A stretch of DNA of 60,000 nucleotides from Owenia fusiformis (lineage: Eukaryota; Annelida; Polychaeta; Sabellida; Oweniidae): the NCBI GenBank assembly GCA_903813345.2, contig CAIIXF020000003.1, positions 26,925,248 to 26,985,247 of the forward strand, given 5' to 3'. A program made the position numbers and the translations under genes. The notes under the pieces are model-generated. The model was not told the DNA's origin and ran no database searches. It saw only the letters and a list, made by a program, of their open reading frames with translations. Below, in pieces: positions 11,451-22,599 of this stretch. Each line of letters begins with the position of its first letter. Position 1 is the first letter of the stretch.

Positions 11451-12460
11451 TATAGGGAGGGGCATATGTCCTTATGCTTTTAGAATGCCCTTTGCTGAAA
11501 AAACTTAAGGCTTTCTGGTCGAATTATGCCTGTCATCACAAGAGGTCAAAAAACATAAAACTTTTCATTCACATTTTAATGCATTTTATGAGACTCAATT
11601 GTTAATCGAAACTTATATACAATGTAAAGGATTGTCATTACATAAAAATATATTATTATTTTAACATAAATGTAATTTTTCAATTAGTGCATCACACAAG
11701 GGTACTTTTCAACGTTTTATTATTTTAAAAAAATAAGACAGAGTAGATGTGACAAAATTATGGGAAATAATCAGAATATTTATAATGCGTAACATATTAG
11801 TTTTGTACTTATAGAAACCTTATATTAACGGACATTTTTGTTCCGTTTCCAAGGGTCAGACAACGGATGATTGTTATGATATATAAAACGTAAACAAATA
11901 TGAAGGATATATCATTTAAATAATTTAATATTGGTATTGGAATATTAACAATTTTAAACTTAATGACTTACATCGAGGAATAAGGCAGGCGCAGTCAAAC
12001 GCCTCGCAAATGTTTAAGTGTCAAAGTGCTGTGCCCACGACAATAAAATCACCATGCATTATATTCTCCAGTTTTAAATATCGATTTTATAAGTGAGAAC
12101 GCTACGTTGATTGATAAAGAACCAGAAACCAACGTTCGTGATAGATGAGTGACAAAATTCAGGACGATTTCATGCATGCAGTAGAAGAAGATTTGTGAAA
12201 TTCAAGATACTCATAGGTTTTCGAACTGTTCCTTGCGAAGACAGGATTTTAGGTTTGCTTCGATCATAACTTGACAAATCGTCATTCAATTTTAAATGTT
12301 CATTAATAAGTGAGAGCCATACTATCATTAATTAATGTAAGAGATAAACCTTCGTAATGGATGAGTGACATCATTCGAGACGATTTCGTGCAGCAGGGCG
12401 AGATTGTGAATTATACGAAATTAAAGGAACTCATTTATTTTTTATTTCATTGACTGTCTA
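11451..12460. other. AT-rich stretch without recognisable features
   Basis: No long open frame, no inverted repeat and no family match that I can see. Confidence 0.5.
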
Positions 12461-13658
12461 TATTTCCTGGTGTATCCCAAACGCTCCTAGATGCACGACG
12501 GAGCGTTTCATTCAAGCGAAAACGCTGCGGTGTGAAATAAAATGGCGGCTAATTAAGATCCCTCGGTGGCCGTAATATTGTTTTACTCCTTTCTCTTACA
12601 TATCAAACGTTATGGTGGCATATTATGTACCACTGGATGAACAATACCCTGAGCAAAGATCTTATTTATTCAACTTCTGATGGTAAACTGTTATTTGCTT
12701 GATTAAAGCTCTATAGTTTATATCGAACGAATCTGAAATTGACAAATTAAGCATAAATTACGAATTAAAGTAGTATAATGGTATGACTCCACCATTGTTT
12801 TGCCGTTTTACTACATGCCACAATCAACCTCACTGCCAGCATATCAAACCAGGCCCATTTTCCATCAAACTTGGCCCAACTACTATCAGGTGGACGTCCT
12901 TCAAAAATCAAGTTGACATGGTTACCAAAGCCTAATAGTTGCCATGGCAACCGTAGAAATGGGGTAAAAAATGAGAGCAAAAAAGCACCCAAACCCACCA
13001 TATTGGCACTAATTTATAAAGTATTTCTAGACATACAAATTTTCTTAAACTTTGATATCATTTAGGACACTTCTAAACGACAAAAATATCAAAAATTGGG
13101 GGTAGGTTTACCACTTCGATTTTTTTCTAGGCTTGGTCAAAGTAAATTACGAAAAAAGCACTCATTTTCACTTTTGAATCACCTATTATCGCCCAAATGG
13201 CTATATTTTTTCAAGGTCAGGGTCGCCATGTTAAAAGTAGAATTACGGAGATAAATCTGCTCTTCAGACAATGTTTGATGGCTTTTCTTCACCACGGAAC
13301 AAAGATCTTTGCGCTGGTATGCCCATTTCCATGAGATAATATACGTGAAAGAGGAACTATGTCTTTAAATGTCATGAAAACAACGCGTGAAAAGTCCATT
13401 TCGCACTACTTTTGGTGTAATAATTCCATTTATATGAAAACGTCAATGTTTCTGTTAACGTAGTAAATCACAAACTCGTATATTCTTATTTGTTGAAATT
13501 CCAGTTCAATTCCATTACTTGTTCTCAAGAAATCGCTTGTTTTCCTCGGAACGCTCCGTCGATTGTGGACACATTTTTAGAAACGCTCGTACCATTTTGT
13601 TTTGATATTATTTTCAGATTATTAGAGAAGATTTAGGAATCGAACCTATCTCCCCAAA

Positions 13659-13722
13659 ACGTGTTGCACTTGTTGGGCAAATTGAAACTTCCAAATCTGG
13701 TGGTGCTACGCGTGCAACACGT
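13659..13722. repeat. Hairpin with 11-bp perfect arms
   Basis: ACGTGTTGCAC at 13659 pairs with GTGCAACACGT ending at 13722 around a 42-nt loop. It sits just upstream of the R2-like fragment. Confidence 0.6.
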
Positions 13723-13825
13723 GCCGACTTAAGCTTACATTAGATGATGTTATGCCCACATGTGTGCTAAAGCATAAAACTACTGACAGAAAAGAACAAA
13801 ACGCGTATACATAAATTAATGCCCA

Positions 13826-14450
13826 AGATCGGGCAGCCTCCCTGCGTCATGTCCTCAGCTCTTGCAAAGTTGCCCTAGCAGAACATCGCTACACATGGCG
13901 GTATGATCAGGTTTTGAAAGAGATTGCTAGACAGCTTGATCCCTTGATCTCTGATCCCTCCCTGACTAGTCCACCCTCACAACCACTAACCATCGGATTT
14001 GTGAAAGCAGGACAAGCAACTGCAAAACCAACAGTTAACCAGCCATCCAGAGGCATTTTACATTCAGCATCTGATTGGGTTATGAAGGTTGATGTTGGTA
14101 AGCAGCTTGTTTTCCCCCAGCATGTAGTCAGCACCACTCTGAGGCCAGACATCATTCTTGTTGAGTTAACTGTACCCTGGGAGGAGCGGGTAGAAGAATC
14201 CCACGAATTAAAGAAATTGAAATACGAGGACATTGTAACTGATGCCAAGCGAAGAGGATGGCAGCCACACTGTTTCCCTGTGGAAGTAGGCTGCAGAGGT
14301 TTTCCAGCCAAGTCTATGGACTGGATGTTGAAGTCGCTTGGTCTACCATCTCGCAAGCGCAAGAAAGCAATGATTACCCTAGGAAGGGAAGCTGAACTTT
14401 GCTCTCGTTGGCTGTGGTTGAGAAGAAATGCAAATTGGTTGCCCCAGTAA
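13826..14450 (+). pseudogene. R2/CRE-like LINE C-terminal fragment (zinc motif plus restriction-like endonuclease)
   Basis: About 205 codons are open to a stop at 14450. The start resembles the zinc-binding region of RLE-type LINEs (SLRHVLSSC, then RYTWRYDQVL). Further on, RPDIILVELTVPWEE fits the R-PD...E core of a PD-(D/E)XK nuclease, followed by VEVGCRGF and a Trp-rich end (SRWLWLRRN). The RT domain and the upstream cysteines are missing, so it is a 5'-truncated remnant. The family link is inferred from motif order, not from a search. The minus-strand open frame over the same bases is a shadow. Confidence 0.6.
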
Positions 14451-15353
14451 TCCGTTGTCATCTTGCCTCATCTCCACCATAATCATGACACACCCTGTAT
14501 CCAATAAGTCTCCCCTCTCAATAGCTAGCATACCTTTAACTCCTTCTTCAAGCTTGAGCGGTGATGTAAAAAGGTGAGCGTTGGTCGACCATAAAGCGCT
14601 TTTTAAACCTACCATAGACCGTCGCAAGTCGGTTTCAAGCATTTACCGCTCATTCCCTTAGCTGAGATGTCTACTCTGATGGAAGTTGGAGGCAGCTGAG
14701 GAAACCTCTACATTTCCACAGCTAATGTGTATGGCGCAACAGCATGTAGTCCATCTAAGCATGTTTATCATAATAATAATCTTTCTTCTTTTGATGCCAA
14801 GTGACAGAAAAGATTTTATGAATCGTGATAACTATACTGTTTTATACAGCTCTTTCGAATAGATTCAAACGTCAACAGCCAGCCAAGTACAACATGAATA
14901 TATATCACACCCATCGAATGGTTTACACGAATTAAGTTACACATACCTCATATTCCCATCATCGACAAAATCGTTCGACGGCTGATAATTTTTGCCCGCC
15001 CTTTTCATACTCCAGAGCGTTTCGTCAGTAATGAAACGCTCCGTCGTGCATGTAAGAGCGTTTGGGTTATACACCGTGTATTTTATCATCTGTTTTTACG
15101 TACGTGTAGTTCGAGTGCAAGGAACCAATTCTTTCCTACCAACTCCTATTTTTGTTTTTTCTGATTTTTACTGGTCAACCCTTTATAAATGTACAAAATA
15201 TCGGATTGATTTCATAAGTCCCATCCCAACAAGGATTGTGAAAATGTCCAACAATGACTCGTCTCTTAAAATGAAAAAGTCGTTTCTGAAAAGGAAATAG
15301 TCTTCAAATGACACATATACTTATTATGAACGATCTCCGAAAAGTTAGGGTTC

Positions 15354-15545
15354 ATGTTGTCAGAAAGCACTCATAGGGGTCATGCTTTCTATGACCAGAT
15401 AAAAGAAAATGATGACAATGACATGCTGAAAAACATAAAACAACATGATAGAATATGCTATCATAATCAGTGTTATCGTTCTTACATGCCTCGAAAGAAA
15501 TCCAAATCTTTTAAGATCAAGAGATATTTTCTCATAACTTTGTAA
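15354..15545 (+). other. Short open frame of 63 codons, doubtful
   Basis: The open frame is rich in H, R, Y and K (HDRICYHNQCYRSY). It might be a scrap of a DNA-binding or transposase protein but has no context that supports a gene. Confidence 0.12.
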
Positions 15546-15635
15546 TACAATATCCTAGATGTGAGTAGAAATAATCTTGATTTACGTCATTAAACATTCG
15601 AAATTCAGTCAAAGTGATGTCATATTTGGAATCTA

Positions 15636-16634
15636 CAGGGTTGGCCAAGTTTAAGATAGGCATATTTTATCATTCAAATATCTAAGCTAATACTGACTTC
15701 TAATTTTTTTGACAGTTCTTTGAATATCAATGGTAAATTGTTCATGTATCCAAGATTTACTGTTTTTCCAAGAAAATGTGACTTTTTATGATTGTGTGTG
15801 ATCAACAATAACACATTCATTATGTTCACTGAATCTGCTACAATCTTGGATAACTGTTTATTCAATATGAATTCAGTTTTATATTAGTATCTACACACAA
15901 TGGTATTATGTTATACTGTATCTATAAAACTATTATTAATCATATGTTCTTACATCTACCTTTCACCTTCACTATCGCTCCCAGCCATCGGGCAAGGGTT
16001 GCTTTGGAATATCTGGAGGAAGATACCTCTAGATTTATTAGTCCTGATGAATTGCTGTCCAATACACCAGATGCCAACCCCTGCGACTATCACACATGGA
16101 CGCAACTAGAGCAGTTTATTGCAATTAATGGTAATTCACACACAAGCTGGAAAATGGAAACTACCGCAAGAATCGCTGAATGGCGCCATTGCAGTTCCGC
16201 CCTCGTGTCTGTGTGATAGTGAAGATGAAAGGCGGATGCATGGAACATTTTTAAATATATAATGAATAGATACAGTATAAGATAATACCTTAGTAAGTAG
16301 ATACTAATATAAAACTGTACTAGCCCTTGGTTAAACAAATATCAAAGATTGTAGCAGATTTAGTGAACATAATGAATGTGTTATTGTTGATCACATAATA
16401 TCATGAAAAGTCACATTTTCTTGGAAAAACAGTAAATCTCGGACACATGAACAATTTATCATTGATATTCAAAGAACTGTCAAAAAAATTAGAAGTCAGT
16501 ATTAGCTTAGATATTTGAATGATAACATATGCCTATCCTACACTTTCTGTAAATCAATTTTTATGTCAATACCTTCATGTTATGATACTTTTCTAGCCTT
16601 TTTAAAAAGTTGCAAAATTTTTTGGCCCATCCTG
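15636..16634 (+). mobile_element. Decayed mariner-like element with DD37D-type spacing
   Basis: TA lies on both sides (15634-15635 and 16635-16636). Imperfect TIRs begin CAGGGTTGGCC on the left and CAGGATGGGCC on the right strand, and the arms continue as a long inverted repeat (about 15640-15985 with 16215-16560). The middle (about 15955-16120) reads APSHRARVALEYLEED, then SPDELLSNTPDANPCDYHTW, the D2-to-D3 region of a Tc1/mariner transposase. Thirty-seven residues separate the presumed D2 position (mutated to T) from the last D. This matches the maT (DD37D) group, by inference. Non-functional. Confidence 0.65.
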
Positions 16635-16679
16635 TACATTTAAAATTACATCTATAAATGTGGTTTTAATGAGAGTTTA

Positions 16680-16995
16680 ATTATCAACTTTGAAAATGTA
16701 ATTTTCTTTGAAAGTGTGACTTCTAGGTCGGGGAGATTCCCCATAGACCCCATGTTGTAAAATCACAAAAAGTGAAATATCTTTTCTTGTGTAGGGCAGA
16801 TAATATTTTCTTTAACTGGACATATTTTGATTTGTATAACTATCAGATCCATAAGGTAGTATGGAAAGTGAACCGATAAAACTGATGAATATTAAAGTTA
16901 AAGGGAATTTCGTAATACCCTGCCTTGTTATTTCCCCCGAATCAGCCACCTAGTGGCGAAACTGGTAACTACCTACTCGCATATGAGTAATTGAA
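16680..16995. repeat. Inverted-pair repeat, right copy
   Basis: Reverse-complement partner of 9976-10284; it begins just after the mariner-like element ends. Confidence 0.7.
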
Positions 16996-17189
16996 AAGGA
17001 TATCTTAACAGATGGCAGAACCAAGCGATTTACAGATATTTTGGGCGAGTTTAAGACTCTATTTTCATGTAACTCTTCGATACATTCAATTTGTTGCTGT
17101 GATTTTCCCATTTCCACTTAAGTGGGTACATATTTTTTAATTAGAATTCCGAGGTTTTATTTATAAAGACAGTATGATATCAGTAAATA

Positions 17190-17480
17190 TAATATATAGA
17201 GATTATCCTATATGAGGTATATGAGGTTGATTGACCAATATAATATATCTACCCTCGGGACCTACGGCCCTCCGGCAGATATATTATATTGGCCTCGGGA
17301 TAATCCCAATATCCTGAACCGACGCTAGGATGATCTGTTTATCCCATACCAATCACATTGTTCAATTGGCCACAGTTCAGAAACTTTGCAACCAACCGTG
17401 GAATTATTTTAAAATATTCATGTCCAGTTTTGTATTCTTGTCCGTAGCTGGATTTTCCTGTTCAAATCTTTGCTTATTCT
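17190..17480. repeat. Palindromic repeat module M1, copy in unit C
   Basis: It aligns with 34284-34570. It contains a perfect 16-bp stem (17235-17250 with 17277-17292) around a 26-nt GC-rich loop. That loop is in the opposite orientation to the one in the 34-kb copy, although the flanks agree. Confidence 0.8.
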
Positions 17481-17599
17481 TCTGAATTCAATTCAAGTCA
17501 TATTTGAAAAGTGATTCTCAACGGATTACGACAACGGCGTCTTTAGCAATTGTTCCAAAGGTCTATGTGCAATATGGCAGGTGATTTTAGATAGGCATA

Positions 17600-18593
17600 C
17601 AGGGCGTATCAAAAAAACGCAACAAGTAGTTATCTCGTAAAATCACAAAACTAGTGATGACTACATCAATTTAATTGAATGTACCATAAAGCAACATCTC
17701 TCCTCTTTGCAATGATATGTCATTCATTCACATGTGGTAATGGTTGGGTGAGAAATCCTTCCACTTGCACAGTGGGTCAAAATCGGCTCTGCTCCAAGTT
17801 TTAGATATGATTGCAAAAATCAGTACAAGGGCTATATGCCAATGGAAGTTCCCCTGACTTGAATTGTTGTGACTTTTTCTTTTGGAGCTATCTCAGCAGC
17901 ATCTGTGCTCACCATTCCTCCACCAGATATCGCAAAACTTCGAGAAAGAATTGCCCGCTTTTCTCTGCTTTAACCCACAGATGACTCAGGGCTGAACCAT
18001 GCATGACATGGACAGATGAGCGCATCTTTATGTGCAAGGAAGTGGTGGCAATTTGGAGGGGTTATAGGATGTATTCTTGCAAGAATATGAGTATGAACAC
18101 TTTACTGTCTATGCCACACCTGTCACACCTTCATCCAATAGCCCCATATGCCCCTTGTACTGACTTTTGCAATGTTTAAAACTTAGGTCCGAGCTGAATT
18201 TTGCCCCACTTTGCAAAATTAATGATTATTCGGCCAGTCATGACTCCCTGTGAATGAATGATATTCCATTGCAAAGAGGAGTAATTTTGGCTTTTTGGTA
18301 CATTGAATGAAAAGGATGCAGCCAGCATTGGTTTTATGTTTTCTTCCAATATTGCATCGGGCTCCGTACATTGACTTTTGCGATGTTTATAACTTGGTCC
18401 AAAGCTAATTTTGGCAAACTTTGCAAATGGTATGATTACTCGCCCAACCATGACCAAATATCAATGATTGATATATCATTGTAAAGAGGAGACATGTTGC
18501 TTTATTGTGCATTGAATGAAATCAATGCTGTTATTGCTGGTTTTGAGCTTTTCCGAGATAACAATCTGTTGCGTTTTTTTTTGATACGCACTG
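17600..18593 (+). mobile_element. Decayed Tc1/mariner-type element, 994 bp
   Basis: TA flanks the element (17598-17599 and 18594-18595). TIRs start CAGGGCGTATCAAAAAAACG on the left and CAGTGCGTATCAAAAAAAAA on the right strand. Around 17836-17890 the plus strand reads SPDLNCCDFFLWSYL, the D3 motif region of mariner-like transposases, followed by PPPDIAKLRE-like sequence. The subterminal region is repeated in tandem on the right side (about 18150-18330 and 18345-18530). No complete transposase remains. Confidence 0.75.
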
Positions 18594-18599
18594 TATATT

Positions 18600-19300
18600 C
18601 AACCATGAGTACTCTCTGGGCATAGACACAGTGGTTTTATTAAACAATGTTTCTTTCAATAGAAGTACTCATAATGATGAAAAAACAATCGAACAATTCG
18701 AAAAATTATGAACATGTCAACATTTTTTTCAAAACGTTAACCTATTTACTCAAAAGAGGATCTTATTTTTCTGGTTTTTATTGCATGAAAAGATTATTCA
18801 ACAAGGGGTCTAAAACTTCATCAAAAGTAGAATGGTATTGAAAGTCTAGTTTTGAAGATACCCATTTTCGATGACCAAAAATAATGCTGAAAACAATGGA
18901 TAGCACGAGTTTTCCCTATGAGAAAATAACATATGTGGTTTTTAACTTTAACGCATTTCAATAAATATCCCCTTTTCAGATATTGTCATAATAGTGTAGA
19001 AGAAACCTTCGATATGTTCAAATTGAGAAAAACAAGATCCTATATTTTAGAAAATGAGCCTAACATTTTTAAAAAAGTGCCAAGGTGGGGTCCTAATCCA
19101 TAATTTTTAGAGAGTTGGATTGATATTTTACTGCCATGGGGACTTCACTTGAAAGAAAACATATTGTTTTAATAAAATCCACTGTATTGATGGCCAGAAG
19201 GTACCCATGGTGAAAGATATGATCGTCTAAAATCACTTGCCATACTGCACATGAACCTTTGTAATAGCAACGAGTTGGTGACATTTTTCATGTCAATGCC
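18600..19300. other. No gene seen
   Basis: AT-rich unit-C flank. Only short open frames occur (for example 18647-18841), with no supporting context. Confidence 0.4.
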
Positions 19301-19775
19301 TTAATAATGTCGCTGCATCTTATTTGAAATGAACAAATCCAAATAATCACAATATTATCTTTATTGTCATTATCTTTATATTTATTACAAATTGATGATA
19401 TATAATGAACCTCATAATCATTAATAATAAATGAAAATTAATGAAATACACGAAAATGTCATTAAATGGCATTTAATTTACATTTATGATGTACAATGTT
19501 CCGTCTTCCGTCTTTGTAGCTTTAGTGACCAGCGTCTTGTTTCTGGACATGTAAATTGTAATTTGTCGAATGAAATATTGTACGCGTACACTATATGTTT
19601 ATTCCAAGCTAATATCTGCCATCCTCAATATTAATCTAAGTAGTTAATTACCTTTCTTTTATGTTCATTTTTTCTTTTATAGATGAATATAAAGGAATTA
19701 AATAGTCTTTGTTATTGAACGGCAAATGTCTAATTGTTTTCCATGATTTGCCCTGAATAACAATTAGAGCGTCTC

Positions 19776-19795
19776 CTCTTTATTTATTTATTCAT

Positions 19796-19826
<31 letters not shown>

Positions 19827-19828
19827 TC
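19776..19828. repeat. (TTTA)n microsatellite
   Basis: About 13 tandem tetranucleotides, with one TTCA interruption; the shorter allele of the paralogous site lies at 53136-53158. Confidence 0.9.
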
Positions 19829-19924
19829 GATATCATGTATTCTATATTTCACCACAATGATGCTATTCACAATCTGTTGTTCGGAATGTTTTCATTTTTT
19901 TCTCGTATTGACTATCGTAATAGA

Positions 19925-20125
19925 GGACAGAATAGAACTCCCTGTATACGTACAGACTTCAATGAAACATGTCCTAGATACGGTAAAAGACGGAAACTAT
20001 GGATCCGACTGACATTGATAGAGACTGTCCCTTTAATGAATATAATGAACATTAGATCAATGAACTGTGTCCTGGGAGACATGGGGAATAGGCAGCAGCT
20101 ACAAGTTGCGCTTGAAACCGTATTG
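19925..20125 (+). pseudogene. Unit C: relic of exon 2 of the ten-cysteine gene family
   Basis: The bases 'gacggaaactatgg', 'ctgacattgat', 'aatgaatataatgaacat' and 'tgtcctggg' align in order with exon 2 of genes A and B. Read in the matching frame, ID..C..NEYNEH is followed by a stop where A and B have Trp, then IN.LCPG and AAAT.C. Some cysteines survive. The frame is otherwise broken and no exon 1 or exon 3 was found, so it is a dead copy. Confidence 0.7.
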
Positions 20126-20348
20126 CGGCCATAGCATCCCAAAATTGATGGAAATAGCATCATAAAATAAAGGGATAATCAGTACGATGTAGATTCATTT
20201 TTTGTCTATGAATATAGATTAGAACAATTGGTCAAAATTTGGTGTAAAAATACTGAATAGAATTGGAGATATTATCATTTCATTGATGTATATAAATAAA
20301 AATAATGGTGCCAAAAGGAGCCTATCGTCCTGAAAGGTATTACGTAAT

Positions 20349-20368
20349 AGGGCTCCATATGGAGCCCA
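20349..20368. repeat. 18-bp perfect palindrome
   Basis: GGGCTCCATATGGAGCCC, within a local pair of similar phrases ('ggagcctatcgtcctgaaagg' split before and after it). Confidence 0.7.
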
Positions 20369-21084
20369 TCGTCGTGAAAGGGTTAATAAAGGCCTTTCTT
20401 ACAATATATTTAAGCTCGATGTGAGCCAAAAAAGGTAACCCAAACATATGTTGATAAATCAGTCATCCAGTATGAGTTTGACCTCATATTGGCACAATTG
20501 ATCCATGTTCAATTTCTCCTCATTTCGCAAGTAGTCAATGTTGAATTGCCATTTCACAAAACGCGCTACAAATGCCGAAACATGCCAAAGTCACCTAATA
20601 TGAACCCCTAGAATTTTATGTTTGGTACAAATTCAAAGATAATGTCTACACTAACAACCCTGGAAGCACCTGAGAGTTGGAACAACAAACTAGAAGATAA
20701 ATGAGAGCCATCACACAAGATGTCTGTGATGCAGTCAGAACAACATCAGAACAATGTTCTATTGTGCCAAACATGGCATTAAACTCATGCTGGATGATCT
20801 AGTTATCCACATTTGTTTTGTCTACCTCTTTTGGCTCACCCTGTTTTATATAAATGATCATTTCATTTTTTTAAAAAAGTGTTTTTCATAAAGTATTATA
20901 GTTTAGCATGTTTTAAGATTTTGTGTTTTTGATTTCGAAAATGCGAATTTTAAAAGGTGTGTGCTAAGTGGATGGTTATATATGAAATCCGAAATATACG
21001 AAAACTAAATGAAACATCCAATGCAATGTGTCAGTAGTATTCTTAACACGTCAGTTGCGATTTCTGATAATTGTGTGGTCTTTG

Positions 21085-22599
21085 CAAGGGAAAGATCAAT
21101 ACCCGGTGATTTCAGCGGGAAGTGGCGTTTCGTTCAGTGGATGAGCTGCGCGCGCACGCATAAATGTGAATATCCCAAGGAGGATTGGCTCCCAGAGTGC
21201 ACCACCGATATTCTGTCCCATATATGGGTATGTCGTAATACAAAATTCGAATTCAAACAGCCGCCATTTTGTTCACTTCAACATTTAAATCGTGAATTTT
21301 GGTCTTATTTCCAAACGAAAAATTCCAAAACTCACAAGAAATGATCGAGATATTGGTTCGAATCTTTTGAACTGTTTATTTTGAATTTATAGTCGGTTTT
21401 AATTTCAGAAAATAACGACATTTCGACGTTTTCATTGTTGGAAAATATCGAGTTTCGATCCTGGGAGCCAATCCTCCTTGTGAATATCCAGTGAATATCC
21501 AATATAATTAGGGGAGGGCTATTTGAAATGGTTTTTGGTCTCAGGCGCGACCCAGGGCTGTTGTCTTAAGGACATTTCGTTGAAAATGAGCCATTCGGCT
21601 GATAATTGGTAAGAGTTTGCGATCTTATAATGTATAACTGTTACTCAGACACATATTTTGACACGATTCTGTTGGAAATAAGCTTTGAACCGAGAGATAT
21701 TCACGATTGATATGCACATTTTTGATTGTGCCATTGCTTTTCCATTGCACAATCCATGTATTGATAGAAGAAACATTAATAATGCAGATTGGTTTACCTT
21801 CAATACATGGCAGACACTACATATCGGTCTATTAATACCAGTTTGTGCCTTAAATAGTTTTATATTTCCACCCACGGCCTGGAGCCTGGGTGTGTTTGTC
21901 TCTTATGTGTATGCTTGTGCATGGACTTCTAATCACTAGCAGAATTTAACATGATGCAAACTCGACATTATAACTCATGCTGTAACATTTTGACTTCGCT
22001 GGAAAACTAGGAATTATTTTTCTTGCCAATCAATCATGAATCACAATCAAAATTTCAGAATGAGCAATCAGGCAATGATCCAAATCAAGTAATAACAGTA
22101 TATGATATTCAGCAAGAAGTCCGGTAGAAATACAGAATATTTAAACATCAAAGCTGAAAGTTAAAAGCTAATCTGTCAATTTTCTGTCTGCAAAAGAGCG
22201 TTTACATTTGACACAATAACAGACTGAGGCTTTGAAATCTAGGATTCCCCAGGAAAATATGACGTCATACTAATTAGCATAAGGATTTCCCTATTGGTTT
22301 GGGTCGAGCCTTGTTCGAAAACACAATCCATAAATACATGCTAATTTCTAAGGAGATAGGAAGTGTATAACGTGTTTATCGATTTTGTGTAAATATTTAA
22401 TCAATTATCAAATTGTTTAAGTGGATAAAGTGGTCACACTTGCTTCAATTCATAGCGAAATCGACGGATAGAAACTGACCGAATTCCCGATATCCTACCC
22501 CGTATTACTGTAGGCTATAAGCACAGTGACCTACAGAGGGCGCTATCACAAACAAGTACTGCACGAACCGATAAATTCCCGGGTATTGTAACGCCCTTG
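21085..22599. mobile_element. 1515-bp TIR element defined by an empty paralogous site
   Basis: Unit D (54640-54665) reads straight through, while unit C is interrupted here. The target GTCTTTG is duplicated at 21078-21084 and 22600-22606. The ends are imperfect inverted repeats: CAAGGGAAAGATCAATACCC on the left, CAAGGGCGTTACAATACCC on the right strand. A 7-8 bp duplication with a CA-start terminus fits the hAT or P superfamilies. Open frames of about 80 codons (21645-21939, both strands) give no recognisable transposase, so it is presumably non-autonomous. Confidence 0.85.
21176..21480. mobile_element. 305-bp MITE nested in the 1515-bp element
   Basis: Perfect 20-bp TIRs (CAAGGAGGATTGGCTCCCAG and its complement) are flanked by the 9-bp duplication TGAATATCC at 21167-21175 and 21481-21489. 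A 9-bp duplication suggests a Mutator-like mobiliser. The perfect ends imply a recent insertion. Confidence 0.9.

Larger units (their letters stand above)
12470..15078. mobile_element. Possible 2.6-kb element with inverted ends holding 'aaacgctc' words
   Basis: Sequence at 12469-12515 recurs in reverse complement at 15030-15078 (shared: 'aatgaaacgctccgtcgtgc' and 'gagcgtttggg'). A third related word is at about 13555 ('aacgctccgtcg'). No clear target duplication was found. The R2-like LINE fragment lies inside and is probably a nested passenger. Confidence 0.45.
19300..21084. repeat. Unit C core, paralogous to 52390-54658
   Basis: Long collinear match to unit D (for example 'cttccgtcttt', 'gagcgtctcctcttta', 'gatttctgataattgtgtgg'). 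The exon-2 relic is inside. The match continues after the 1.5-kb insertion, at 22600-23030. Confidence 0.85.

Noticed and set aside
13600-13700. tRNA-like B box (GGTTCGATTCC on the minus strand)
   Set aside because: No acceptor stem or proper anticodon arm can be folded and the A box is poor. At most a tRNA-derived relic.
13907-14461. Minus-strand 184-codon ORF
   Set aside because: It overlaps the R2-like fragment, whose plus-strand reading has recognisable motifs.
21009-21344. 111-codon ORF spanning the start of the 1515-bp element
   Set aside because: It crosses two transposon boundaries, so it is an accident of insertion.
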